DNA of 12,642 nt, taken from contig JAYFOV010000036.1 in NCBI GenBank assembly GCA_034928535.1, positions 1-12,642 of the forward strand. The letters run 5' to 3'. Within the stretch, counting starts at the first letter, position 1, and every line of letters starts with the position of its first letter. Position numbers and translations under genes: made by a program. A model generated the notes under the pieces. The model did no database searches and had not been told where the DNA came from. It saw nothing but the letters and a program-made list of their open reading frames with translations. This document shows, piece after piece, positions 1 through 7,352 of this stretch. The DNA is from CAXXOK01 sp001604115 (GTDB taxonomy: Bacteria; Bacillota; Clostridia; Christensenellales; Aristaeellaceae).

Positions 1-88
1 GTCAAGCACATTTACTCAAATTTATTGACTGCGCTTTGCGTTCGTTTCTCTCTGTATCATTTTCAAGGTTCGGCGCTCAGTAGCGAGC
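1..88 (-). other. possible rRNA-operon leader with boxA-like element
   Basis: This is the transcribed region downstream of the strong leftward promoter at 95-123, running off the left edge. No ORF with a ribosome binding site is visible. On the minus strand, positions 71 to 52 read GAACCTTGAAAATGATACAG, which resembles the CTTTGAAAACT...ACA segment that precedes rRNA genes in many Firmicutes (the boxA antitermination region). The 16S gene itself is not in the window, so this is an inference from the promoter strength and the leader-like motif. An ordinary mRNA 5' leader is the alternative. Confidence 0.35.
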
Positions 89-94
89 TTGTTT

Positions 95-123
95 ATATTA
101 CCACCACTCGCCCTCCCTGTCAA
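95..123 (-). promoter_or_regulatory. strong sigma-A promoter, leftward
   Basis: On the minus strand TTGACA (123 to 118) and TAATAT (100 to 95) are separated by exactly 17 bp, a near-consensus housekeeping promoter. The upstream side (about 124-150) is rich in A and T tracts, like an UP element. It lies downstream of lacI and points out of the window, so it does not drive any gene seen here. It probably starts the next transcription unit, possibly an rRNA operon. Confidence 0.75.
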
Positions 124-166
124 CACCTTTTTTCGAAGAAAACCACAAAAAAAGAGCTTAATTATA

Positions 167-182
167 ATTATAGTACTATAAT
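167..182. repeat. perfect 16-bp AT-rich palindrome
   Basis: ATTATAGTACTATAAT is identical to its reverse complement. It lies between the lacI stop codon and the leftward promoter at 95-123, about 45 bp upstream of that promoter's -35 box. It could be a protein-binding site or part of a weak lacI terminator region: a second small stem, 176-192, overlaps it, and a run of seven Ts follows on the minus strand. No known operator was recognised, and palindromes of this kind arise easily in AT-rich DNA. Confidence 0.4.
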
Positions 183-219
183 CGGTTTATAGCCGCGAAC
201 ATTCGATCCATTCCGAACA

Positions 220-1251
220 TTATTGATGTTTGTTTAGTCCATCGTTCCGTATCTGGCGCGTTGTTGCTCTATGAATCACCCGTACATCCAGTACACGGTG
301 CGCATTTTCGATTTTTTCCCCTTCTATGCGCTGGAGCAAAAGCTCGACCGCCAGTTCTCCCATGTGTTCCGCATCCTGATGGATGGTGGTAATGGGTTTG
401 CTGCTGAAGGTGGCTATGGACACATCGTCAAAGCCGACCACACACACATCCCCCGGCACGTGAACGCCGCGTTCGTGCATGGCTGCCAGCGCGCCCATTG
501 CCAGCCAGTCTGTACCGCAGAACAGCCCGTCAAACTGCTCTTTAGATTCAATCAAGCTGCTGATGCAATCATGGGCTGCCCGAAACCCGACTTCAGGCAC
601 ACGAAGCTGTAGGGAAGGCACAATCGCCACGCCCGCCTCCTGCATGGCGGATTGAAACCCTTGAAATCGCGTTTCCCCCGCCGTATGCATCCGGCTGTCC
701 ATTATGGTCGCGATCCGCCTCGCCCCACAAGCCAGCAGCGTTTTGCCGGCTAAATATCCGCCGCGGACGTTGTCGCTTTCAATAATGATGGTATCCTTCC
801 TCTTGACGTACTGTGGGCGCCGGTCAATGAACACCGTGGGCATACTGTCGCTGGGCTGTGCATGGCTGGGATTGCCGGAAATAAAGATAAGCCCGCTGAC
901 ATTCTGCGCTCGCAGAAACTGCAGGTGACTAATCTCCAACTGCTCGTTTTCATTGGTGTTGCAAATCACTGCCGAAAAATTGCGTTCAAACAGTTCCATT
1001 TGAATCTTAAGAACGATGCGCGCAAAAAACTCGTTGGTAATATCCGGTACAATCACGCCGATGATTGCGGATGCGTTGCGGCGCAAACCACGCGCCACCA
1101 TGTTGGGCACGTATTGGTATTGCTCAATCACCGCCAGCACGCGCTCCTCCGTTTCTTTGCTAAAACGCCCGTTATGGTTGATTACCCGGGAAACCGTCGC
1201 TGTGGAAACGCCGGAGAGCTCCGATATCTGCTTGATGGACAGTCCTTTCAT
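220..1251 (-). CDS. LacI-family transcriptional regulator (probable allose-operon repressor)
   Basis: The product is a 343-residue cytoplasmic DNA-binding repressor, the normal length for the LacI/GalR family. Residues 4-25 form the family helix-turn-helix with a GVSTATVSRVIN recognition region. A hinge helix follows at about 48-58 (PNMVARGLRR), and residues 60-330 form the periplasmic-binding-protein-like sugar-sensing core, including GFDDV near the C-terminus. The start is uncertain: ATG at 1251 gives the usual short N-terminus, while an in-frame GTG at 1257 overlaps the araC stop and adds two residues. The ATG begins 2 nt after the araC stop, so translation is probably coupled. It is the last gene of the cluster. 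The three identical CG-centred pseudo-palindromes upstream of alsB are its likely targets, because LacI-family operators typically have a central CG. The effector is probably allose or an allose phosphate, inferred from context only. Confidence 0.9.
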   Translation of the reverse strand: MKGLSIKQISELSGVSTATVSRVINHNGRFSKETEERVLAVIEQYQYVPNMVARGLRRNASAIIGVIVPDITNEFFARIVLKIQMELFERNFSAVICNTNENEQLEISHLQFLRAQNVSGLIFISGNPSHAQPSDSMPTVFIDRRPQYVKRKDTIIIESDNVRGGYLAGKTLLACGARRIATIMDSRMHTAGETRFQGFQSAMQEAGVAIVPSLQLRVPEVGFRAAHDCISSLIESKEQFDGLFCGTDWLAMGALAAMHERGVHVPGDVCVVGFDDVSIATFSSKPITTIHQDAEHMGELAVELLLQRIEGEKIENAHRVLDVRVIHRATTRQIRNDGLNKHQ

Positions 1252-1253
1252 AG

Positions 1254-2333
1254 TCACCGCCGGTCATCCTTCCTGAGCATGGCGCGGTAGGTGAGCGCGG
1301 TCATGCCGGTTTGTTTACGGAACACTTCGCAAAAGTAACTTTTGCGCTGGTAGCCACAGGCTTGGGTCACCTCGGCCAATGTCGCGCCGTGCCGGAGCAG
1401 CTCCTGTGCATGGGCAATGCGGGCGCTGGTCAAATAGGTGCTAAAGCGAACCCCTGCACGTTTCTCAAACAACCGAGAAAAATATGCCGGGCTGAGACCC
1501 AGCCCTTCGGCAAGATTGCTTTGCGAATACGGTAGGGAGCAGTCCTTTTGGATGCTCAGCATCACACGGGCAATGGGGTCTTGGGGTGTTGCAGTCGCCT
1601 TGAGCTGGCTGGCAATGCGTTTGGTCCAAGCCACCAGCTGCTCCGCGCCCCCTGTACGTAAGGCTTCCATCGAAAGCTCTTTGGTCAGGAACGTCATCGA
1701 TGGCCTATGCTGCATCCACAGACTTTCCATGATCAAGGGGATCCAGTGCCAGAAGGCCTCTGGCGGCGTTCCCTCCGCCAGCACGTTACGCGAAACATAC
1801 CCTGCAATATGACTGTACTGGCCTTTTTTTAAGTAATTCTGAATGCGTTTGCGGTGCTCGCGTCGTGCTTGTGGAGTCAGACAGCAGCGCGCTGTCCACC
1901 ACGCGCTCAACTCCTGCTGCAAAGCACTGGGCAGCGCTGCGTACTCCCCGCATGTGTCACTCAGGCAGCAGCGGACGGTAGTTCCATGCATCCGCTGTAG
2001 CGCTTCCGTGGCTGCTGTGGCCGCAATCCAGAGGTGCGCCTGTACTTCCCAAGTGGATAAACTGTTCGCCATGACCAAGGCGGTCACCTGCTCACCGCGG
2101 CACACGACCCATGCCTCAAAGGCAGTTGTCATGCAGCTTTCAACTAGCTCCTCTGCAGCAGCCCATTTGGCTTGCGGCTGAGGAACCTCCAATTGCCAGG
2201 TGATCAGCATCCACTCTCCGGTCAGGGGATAACTGCCCGGCGGCAGGCATAGCGCCGGTTCCCATTGGCCTTGCTGCAACCAAGCCACATAGTTCTTATG
2301 TAAATACCGAATAGCATCCGCTTCCAATGCCAT
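1254..2333 (-). CDS. AraC-family transcriptional regulator with YesN-like middle region
   Basis: The protein has about 359 residues. The last 108 (252-359) form a typical AraC DNA-binding domain with two helix-turn-helix units, around 270-294 (SNLAEGLGLSPAYFSRLFEK) and 318-343 (TLAEVTQACGYQRKSYFCEVF). The N-terminal 250 residues show no sugar-binding cupin or response-regulator receiver domain. The stretch with CLSDTCGEYAALPSALQQ is reminiscent of the degenerate GGDEF-like middle region of YesN-type regulators, a tentative match. The frame stays open upstream to 2429, but that extension crosses an intrinsic terminator (2373-2400). AAAGGAGG lies directly before ATG 2333, only 2 nt away, while TTG 2327 has 8-nt spacing and may be the true start. 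The gene follows rpiB and runs into lacI with a 2-nt gap. It is probably a second, perhaps activating, regulator of the allose operon. Confidence 0.85.
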   Translation of the reverse strand: MALEADAIRYLHKNYVAWLQQGQWEPALCLPPGSYPLTGEWMLITWQLEVPQPQAKWAAAEELVESCMTTAFEAWVVCRGEQVTALVMANSLSTWEVQAHLWIAATAATEALQRMHGTTVRCCLSDTCGEYAALPSALQQELSAWWTARCCLTPQARREHRKRIQNYLKKGQYSHIAGYVSRNVLAEGTPPEAFWHWIPLIMESLWMQHRPSMTFLTKELSMEALRTGGAEQLVAWTKRIASQLKATATPQDPIARVMLSIQKDCSLPYSQSNLAEGLGLSPAYFSRLFEKRAGVRFSTYLTSARIAHAQELLRHGATLAEVTQACGYQRKSYFCEVFRKQTGMTALTYRAMLRKDDRR

Positions 2334-2372
2334 GCCCTCCTTTCTGTAGCAGGGGTAAAGCAGCATGTACGC

Positions 2373-2400
2373 AAAAAGGGTAAGGCGCTCCGCCCTACCC
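2373..2400 (-). terminator. intrinsic terminator between rpiB and araC
   Basis: On the minus strand GGGTAGGGCG, loop GAG and CGCCTTACCC form a fully paired 10-bp stem with one G-U pair, followed directly by TTTTT. It begins 75 nt after the rpiB stop and ends 39 nt before the araC ATG. No clear promoter is visible between it and araC, so read-through probably supplies low-level regulator expression. Its presence argues against the longer open frame of araC. Confidence 0.75.
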
Positions 2401-2475
2401 TGCGCAGCAAAGCGCGATGGTTTTCTCATGCCAGGTCATATCACGCCGCCCGGCGCTGTATCGCTAAGCATGCAA

Positions 2476-2925
2476 TTATTCGATCGCTTCGCCGCGTTCC
2501 AGCGCTGCAATCTGCTCCACCCGCCGCTGATGACGGCCGCCTTCAAAATCCGTACTCAGCCAGATGCGTGCGATCATTTTCCCCAGATCTGCACCCACGA
2601 CCCGAGAGCCAAGCGAAAGCATATTCGTGTTGTTATGCTGGCGGCTCAACATAGCGCTATAGCAGTCTGAGCAAACCACACAGCGGATGCCGTCAATTTT
2701 GTTGGCTGCCAGCGAAATACCTACGCCTGTGCCACAGCAGATGATACCGCGCTCGCATTCCCCGCTGGCCACGGCTTTGGCAGCGCGAGCGCCGTAAAGC
2801 GGATAATCCGTCCGTTCTTCGGAATATGCGCCATAGTCATGATAGGCAAGCCCCATTTCATCCAGGAGCTTTTTGATTTCTTCTTTCAGGATGATTCCCA
2901 CGTGGTCACTGGCCAACGCAATCAT
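2476..2925 (-). CDS. rpiB: RpiB/LacAB-family sugar-phosphate isomerase (allose-6-phosphate isomerase)
   Basis: This 149-residue protein has the same length as E. coli RpiB. Family landmarks are SDHVG at 6-10 (SDHAG in most members), the CGTGVGIS loop with the expected catalytic Cys64, AANKIDGIRC, the RQHNNTNMLSLGSR block around His97, and FEGGRHQRRV near the C-terminus. The enzyme interconverts aldose and ketose phosphates. E. coli RpiB acts on ribose 5-phosphate and on D-allose 6-phosphate. Its position next to alsE and alsK points to the second job, giving D-allulose 6-phosphate as substrate for AlsE. Its ATG overlaps the alsK stop (ATGA), so translation is coupled. Galactose-6-phosphate isomerase (LacA/LacB) is the other family member, but no tagatose genes are near. 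Confidence 0.92.
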   Translation of the reverse strand: MIALASDHVGIILKEEIKKLLDEMGLAYHDYGAYSEERTDYPLYGARAAKAVASGECERGIICCGTGVGISLAANKIDGIRCVVCSDCYSAMLSRQHNNTNMLSLGSRVVGADLGKMIARIWLSTDFEGGRHQRRVEQIAALERGEAIE

Positions 2926-3830
2926 GCAAGCATCCCCTTTCGTTTGAGTTCTTTGAAGGCCAACAGTCCTGCGCCGATCACGCCATTTTCCTGTTTTTCA
3001 CAGGAATAATGGAAACGTAACGCGCGCTCCGGATAGGGTTTTCTTGTGTGAAAACGTATCGCTGCCTCCAGCGCGGCCTTCGGGAACCCTTCCATTTGCA
3101 GCACCCCGCCGCCAAGGATAATCTCATCCGGATCCAGGATATTCAGCTCTGTGGCGATGGGGAGCGCCAGATCATTGATAAACCGCATCAGCGGTGCTTC
3201 GGAGCCGTGCGCCACAAAAATATCGGCGATCATTTCCTTGGGATAGTGTTTTTCCTGCAAAGCCTTGAGTGCTTTGCCCGATGCGATCATTTCCACGCAT
3301 CCAACATTGCCGCAAGGGCAGTCGGCGTCCAGATCCCGCACCGGGATATGTCCAAGCTCCGCTGCAACACCATTTTTCCCCACCAGGATCTCCCCGCCAA
3401 TGGCAATCACATTACCCAGGCCTGTGCCAATGTAACAACCGATGATCACTTGCCCGCTCAGGTGGTTGGCGTGGCAGTCGTGGTGAAACAGCAAATTCAC
3501 ATCGCGGTCAATAAAAACAGGCAGGTCGATCCGTTTGGTCAATTCATCCACCATATCCAGATCGTCCAACCCCTCCAGATTCGGCGTGGAGAGGAGTCGT
3601 TTGCGCGCCCTGTCCAGCGTGGAGGGAAAGCCGATAGCCACCGCAGTTGGAACAGTGCCCCAGGCCTTGATTTCCGATCGGATATAGTCCGCAAGCCGTT
3701 CTACAGCGTGTTCGCCGCAAAACTGCTGGCTGGAGTGGATGCGGAAGCCCGTCAATCCAAGGCGTTCATCCACAAAGCCACTGCGCAGGTTCGTCCCGCC
3801 GATGTCCATACCCAGGATGGTCGGAAGCAT
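2922..3830 (-). CDS. alsK: D-allose kinase (ROK family)
   Basis: This cytoplasmic kinase of 302 residues uses ATP to convert D-allose to D-allose 6-phosphate. ROK features are the phosphate-binding DxGxT motif at 9-13, the catalytic Asp110 within DRDVN, IGTGLGN at 134-140, and the zinc motif ELGH(158-161) with CPCG(171-174) and GC.E(177-180). Several stretches recall E. coli AlsK specifically: STPNL, RDVNL, AGELGHIP-like, ILGGGV and the N-G-G-A-L pattern at the end. The start was chosen at ATG 3830 because GGAG lies 8 nt upstream. The frame is open back to 3896, but that would overlap alsE and has no ribosome site. It lies 13 nt after alsE and overlaps rpiB by 4 nt. Confidence 0.93.
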   Translation of the reverse strand: MLPTILGMDIGGTNLRSGFVDERLGLTGFRIHSSQQFCGEHAVERLADYIRSEIKAWGTVPTAVAIGFPSTLDRARKRLLSTPNLEGLDDLDMVDELTKRIDLPVFIDRDVNLLFHHDCHANHLSGQVIIGCYIGTGLGNVIAIGGEILVGKNGVAAELGHIPVRDLDADCPCGNVGCVEMIASGKALKALQEKHYPKEMIADIFVAHGSEAPLMRFINDLALPIATELNILDPDEIILGGGVLQMEGFPKAALEAAIRFHTRKPYPERALRFHYSCEKQENGVIGAGLLAFKELKRKGMLA

Positions 3831-3843
3831 GGTCAAGACTCCT

Positions 3844-4524
3844 TCACTGGGCAATCGCCTTTTCAAACGACGCCAACATCTTATCATATGCAACATTTAA
3901 GTCGCTATCCAAGGAGAACAGCCCGGACGATCCAACAATGAGCACTTCCGCGCCAGCATCCACCAGGCGTTTGTAGGTGCGTTCATTGCAGCTGCCATCG
4001 ATCTGAATCAGGTATTTGTAGCCATGTTTGGCCTTCAACTCCGCCGCTTCCTCAATCTTGGCGAGCATTTCCGGGATAAACGCCTGCCCGGCAAAGCCCA
4101 CATCCACCGTCATAATGGTCAGGATATCGATCCGTTCGATGTAATGGTGCGTAATGGAAATCGGCGACGCCGGGTTAAGGATGATGCCAGCCTTGCATCC
4201 CAAACGTTCAATCAGGTTCAGGGTCCGGAAGGCATCCACATTGATGGTTTCTGCATGCGGGCTCAGGATCTTCGCGCCTGCCTGCGCGCACACCTCATAC
4301 CAGTCGGAAGGGTTTGTGGTCATAAAGTGCACATCCATCGGCAGTTTCGCTACCCGCGCAAAAGTGCGGATCATGTCCGGCGACAGTGTGATGTTCTTGC
4401 AGTAGTGACCATCCATGATATCCACATGCAACATATCGGCGCGTTGGTTCAAAATCTCCAGCTGGTTTCGCATATCCAGAAAATCCATGCACATCAGCGA
4501 TGGCGCAAACTGTATTTTCCCCAT
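3844..4524 (-). CDS. alsE: D-allulose-6-phosphate 3-epimerase
   Basis: This 226-residue TIM barrel of the ribulose-phosphate 3-epimerase family converts D-allulose 6-phosphate to D-fructose 6-phosphate. Metal ligands expected for the family are all present: His33 and Asp35 (HVDIMDGH), His66 (MDVHFM) and Asp176 (IDGS). The late segment TVDVGFAGQAFIPEML and IDGSCNERTY...VGSSGLF matches E. coli AlsE closely, with Val where AlsE has Pro (TVDPGFAGQ). The start at ATG 4524 has GAGGGG 7 nt upstream and gives the family N-terminus (FAPSLMCMD). The open frame upstream to 4587 overlaps alsC and was not used. It lies 37 nt after alsC and 13 nt before alsK. Confidence 0.93.
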   Translation of the reverse strand: MGKIQFAPSLMCMDFLDMRNQLEILNQRADMLHVDIMDGHYCKNITLSPDMIRTFARVAKLPMDVHFMTTNPSDWYEVCAQAGAKILSPHAETINVDAFRTLNLIERLGCKAGIILNPASPISITHHYIERIDILTIMTVDVGFAGQAFIPEMLAKIEEAAELKAKHGYKYLIQIDGSCNERTYKRLVDAGAEVLIVGSSGLFSLDSDLNVAYDKMLASFEKAIAQ

Positions 4525-4561
4525 GAAAATCCCCTCATTTCCTATTGCAAAGCGGCATACA

Positions 4562-5551
4562 TCAGCGCTTCTTACTGCTGGTTCCAAAGAAACGATCCAG
4601 CGTCACAGCCAGAATGATGAGCGAGCCCATGGCGATCTGTTGGTAATAACTGCTCAACCCCACCATGTTGATGCCGTTGTTGATGATGCCGATGATGAGC
4701 CCGCCCAACACCACTTTGGGAATCATGCCCACCCCGCCAAAAAAACTCGTGCCGCCGATGATGGCTGATGCAATGGCGAAGGTTTCATACCCTGTGCCGG
4801 CGGCCGGCTCGGCCGATGCCAGGCGCGCGATGTTCACCATGCCGGCCAGCGAAGCGCACACGCCGCTGATGATGAATGCCAGCATCGTGTGCCGCTTGAC
4901 GTTGATGCCCGCAAACCAGGCGGCCTGCTTGTTGCCGCCGATGGCGTAGAGGTTTCGGCCGGCTTTGCACTTGAGTGTGAAATACGTCAAGGCCATAGCT
5001 ACCAGCAGTGCTACGATGATCGGGATCGGCACCACGCCAAAGAGCTTACCCCCAAACACCTGCGAAAAGCCAGTCGCGGGCACAGGTCGGCTGTCCGAGA
5101 GGATGACCGTCAACCCGCGGAATATGCTCTGCGTGCCCAGTGTTATAATGAAGGGATGCAAATTGGTCAGGTTGATGAGCCCTCCGTTGATGGTGCCCAC
5201 CACTACGCCCAGCAGCAGGATGCCGACCAGCATCGCGCCCCATGTGCTAAAGCCCAGGCCGAGCAATCGGCTGGACACCACGCCGGAAAGCGCCATGGTC
5301 GAGCCCACCGAAAGATCGATCCCGCCCAGCAAAATGGCGAAGAACTCGCCGCACGCCAGCAAAATGGTAATGGCGCTCTGCTCGATGATCTTGACCAGGT
5401 TCTTGCTGGTCATAAAGGCCTGCGGCTCCAGGATGCCGAACACGATCACCATCAGCACCATGATGACAACCGTGGAGTAGCGCGACCAGTAGTCGCTGAA
5501 TGTTTTTTTCTGTTTGGGTTTTGCCATCAGCAACGCATGCTTGTCATCCAT
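4562..5551 (-). CDS. alsC: D-allose ABC transporter, permease (CUT2/RbsC family)
   Basis: This is the membrane subunit of the allose importer, 329 residues, a normal length for RbsC-type permeases. It is mostly hydrophobic with about 8-10 predicted membrane segments after a short basic cytoplasmic N-terminus (AKPKQKK). Family signatures are GGIDLSVGS in the first third, GRNLYAIGGN near the middle and GTGYETFAIASAIIGGTS in the last third. It should pair with the double-ATPase AlsA and receive sugar from AlsB. The start at ATG 5551 has GAGGAGG 7 nt upstream. It follows alsA after 17 nt. Substrate specificity is inferred from the neighbouring alsB, alsE and alsK. Confidence 0.93.
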   Translation of the reverse strand: MDDKHALLMAKPKQKKTFSDYWSRYSTVVIMVLMVIVFGILEPQAFMTSKNLVKIIEQSAITILLACGEFFAILLGGIDLSVGSTMALSGVVSSRLLGLGFSTWGAMLVGILLLGVVVGTINGGLINLTNLHPFIITLGTQSIFRGLTVILSDSRPVPATGFSQVFGGKLFGVVPIPIIVALLVAMALTYFTLKCKAGRNLYAIGGNKQAAWFAGINVKRHTMLAFIISGVCASLAGMVNIARLASAEPAAGTGYETFAIASAIIGGTSFFGGVGMIPKVVLGGLIIGIINNGINMVGLSSYYQQIAMGSLIILAVTLDRFFGTSSKKR

Positions 5552-5568
5552 GTGCGTTCCTCCTCAAA

Positions 5569-7113
5569 TCAGGCGCTGGCCTGTGCCTCTTCCCGGGGTA
5601 CCGTGGCGGAAAAGACCAATTTTTCTTCCGTTGCATCGTCAATCGCGTATTCCCCGTTGATACGCCCTTCGTAATACACCAAAATGCGATCGCATACCGC
5701 CAAGAGCTCCGGCATTTCGCTGGAAACCACGATCACGCCTACGCCCTGCTCGCATAAAATGCGCATCAGCTTGTAAATCTCACTCTTGGTTCCCACATCA
5801 ATGCCCTTGGTCGGCTCATCAAAAATGATCACCTTGCTCCCGGCTGCCAGCCATTTGCCCAGGATCACTTTTTGCTGGTTGCCGCCGGAAAGCTCCGTGA
5901 TGGATTGTTCAATCGTGGCGCACTTGATCTGCATAGCCCGCACCTGTTCGGCAGAGATGGTTTTTTCCTGCTTGCCGGACAGCAGTCCGTATAGCCCGCC
6001 AAGTTTACTGTCCCGCAGCTGCTTGGCGATCGACAGGTTGCGCCGGATGCTGAAGTTGTGGAAAAACCCTGTTTCGCGGCGGTTTTCTGTCACCAAGGCA
6101 ATGCCATGGTTCAGCGCATCGTACGTATTGCGGATGCGGAGCTTTTTCCCGGCAAGATAGATCTCACCACTGTTGATGGGCACCGCGCCATAGATGGCCT
6201 CCATCGTTTCCGTGCGTCCGCTGGCCACCAAGCCGGAAAAACCGAGTATCTCTCCCTGGTGCAGAGCAAAGCTGATATCTTTGACGTAGCCGTCCCGCCG
6301 GGTCAGGTTTTTCACTTCCAGCACCACATCGCCCTGAGTTGCATGGTCGTGGCTGGTTGCCTGGTATTTGCTTTGCAGCTCGCGCCCTACCATCATGGTC
6401 ACCAAGCCGTCGATGGTCACATCGGCCACATTATGGGTGCCCACATATTCGCCATCCTTGAGCACCGTCACACGGTCGCCGATGGTTTTGATCTCCTTGA
6501 GCTTGTGGGAGATGTAGATGATGCCTTTACCAGCCGCTTTGAGCCGCCTGATGATATCAAATAGCTGGGCGATTTCTTCCTCCGTCAACGAGGAGGTTGG
6601 CTCATCCATAATGATGACTTCCGCATTAAAGGCAACTGCCTTGGCGATTTCCACCATCTGCTTTTCACTGATGCGCAGGGAGCTCACGCGCGTCTGCGGC
6701 GTGCATTTAAGGCCGATATCGGCCAGCAGACGCTCCGTTTCCCGATTCATGCGCGCCTTATCGACCACCGTAAGCCCTACCTTACGGGTCGTGAGCAGCC
6801 GCCCCAGGAAAATATTCTCCTGAACGCTCAGCTCATTGATTACGCTCAATTCCTGATAAATGATGCTGATGCCCAATTGCTGGGACAGTTTTGGCGATAG
6901 CCGCTCAAACGTCTGCCCGCGCACCGTGATGCTCCCTTGGGTCGGTTCATAGGCACCGGAAAGGATTTTCATCAGCGTGCTTTTTCCTGCGCCGTTTTCC
7001 CCCAGCAGCACATGCACTTCGCCGGGTTTGAGCGTAAAGTGAACATCCTTGAGCGCCGTCACGCCTGGGAATTTCTTTTCGATGTCCCGCATCTCCACCA
7101 AATAGGGTTCCAT
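5569..7113 (-). CDS. alsA: D-allose ABC transporter, fused double ATPase
   Basis: This 514-residue cytoplasmic ATP-binding subunit carries two ABC domains in one chain, as in RbsA/AlsA (E. coli AlsA is about 510). Domain 1 has Walker A GENGAGKST (38-46), the degenerate signature LRISEKQ and Walker B VIIMDEPTSSL. Domain 2 has the degenerate Walker A GLVASGRTE usual for this family, an intact LSGGNQQK signature and Walker B VIIFDEPTKGID. The start ATG 7113 has GGTGG 7 nt upstream and aligns with the family N-terminus (MEPYLVEMRDIEKKF). The frame is open back to 7344, but that part crosses strong hairpins and is proline/arginine rich, unlike a protein domain. It lies 239 bp after alsB and 17 nt before alsC. 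Confidence 0.95.
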   Translation of the reverse strand: MEPYLVEMRDIEKKFPGVTALKDVHFTLKPGEVHVLLGENGAGKSTLMKILSGAYEPTQGSITVRGQTFERLSPKLSQQLGISIIYQELSVINELSVQENIFLGRLLTTRKVGLTVVDKARMNRETERLLADIGLKCTPQTRVSSLRISEKQMVEIAKAVAFNAEVIIMDEPTSSLTEEEIAQLFDIIRRLKAAGKGIIYISHKLKEIKTIGDRVTVLKDGEYVGTHNVADVTIDGLVTMMVGRELQSKYQATSHDHATQGDVVLEVKNLTRRDGYVKDISFALHQGEILGFSGLVASGRTETMEAIYGAVPINSGEIYLAGKKLRIRNTYDALNHGIALVTENRRETGFFHNFSIRRNLSIAKQLRDSKLGGLYGLLSGKQEKTISAEQVRAMQIKCATIEQSITELSGGNQQKVILGKWLAAGSKVIIFDEPTKGIDVGTKSEIYKLMRILCEQGVGVIVVSSEMPELLAVCDRILVYYEGRINGEYAIDDATEEKLVFSATVPREEAQASA

Positions 7114-7178
7114 TCTCTTTCCACCAGCCTTCATGCCACTTTGGCGCAACGCCGCATCCGGGCGCCGCGTGGGTCGAT

Positions 7179-7284
7179 GTAGATCCGTCGTGCGCAGCAC
7201 CGCTGCGGTGCAAAACACGCCAGGCCAGCGCAAAAAGGAGAATGCGCATAGCCGCCGCTGCGGTGCTGTGCACGGCGGATGTAC
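7179..7284. repeat. 30-bp imperfect inverted repeat between alsB and alsA
   Basis: The arms 7179-7208 and 7255-7284 are reverse complements at 26 of 30 positions, separated by 46 bp. The 12-base core CCGCTGCGGTGC also occurs as a direct repeat at 7200-7211 and 7255-7266, because each core is itself nearly palindromic. In the alsBA transcript this would form a long hairpin upstream of the alsA ribosome site. It probably stabilises or separates the alsB message, which is inferred from position. Confidence 0.6.
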
Positions 7285-7300
7285 CACCGTTGGGTAAAGA

Positions 7301-7341
7301 TGCAAAGGGAGGCCGCGCCTTTCGGGAGGCCTCCCTTTGCA
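7301..7341 (-). terminator. stem-loop just after alsB (attenuator or 3'-end stabiliser)
   Basis: Arms 7301-7314 and 7328-7341 form a perfect 14-bp GC-rich stem with a 13-nt loop, starting 11 nt after the alsB stop. Only a poor U tract follows (ATCTTTA), so termination is probably partial. Such structures behind binding-protein genes commonly let the binding protein be made in excess of the other importer subunits. This role is inferred from position and structure. Confidence 0.65.
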
Positions 7342-7352
7342 CAATCGCCTGA

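Noticed and set aside
196..221. Direct repeat CGAACATT at 196-203 and 214-221
   Set aside because: It is short, partly within the lacI stop region, has no supporting context, and is probably chance.
3048..3941. Long plus-strand open frame opposite alsK
   Set aside because: It is antisense to a clear ROK kinase with intact motifs, has no ribosome site and an unprotein-like composition. The same applies to long plus-strand frames near 4889-5674, 7641-8372, 8856-9593 and 9283-9990.
7114..7344. N-terminal extension of alsA upstream of ATG 7113
   Set aside because: It runs through two strong hairpins, is rich in Pro, Arg and Cys and has no match to the family N-terminus, while ATG 7113 has a ribosome site and gives the family length.
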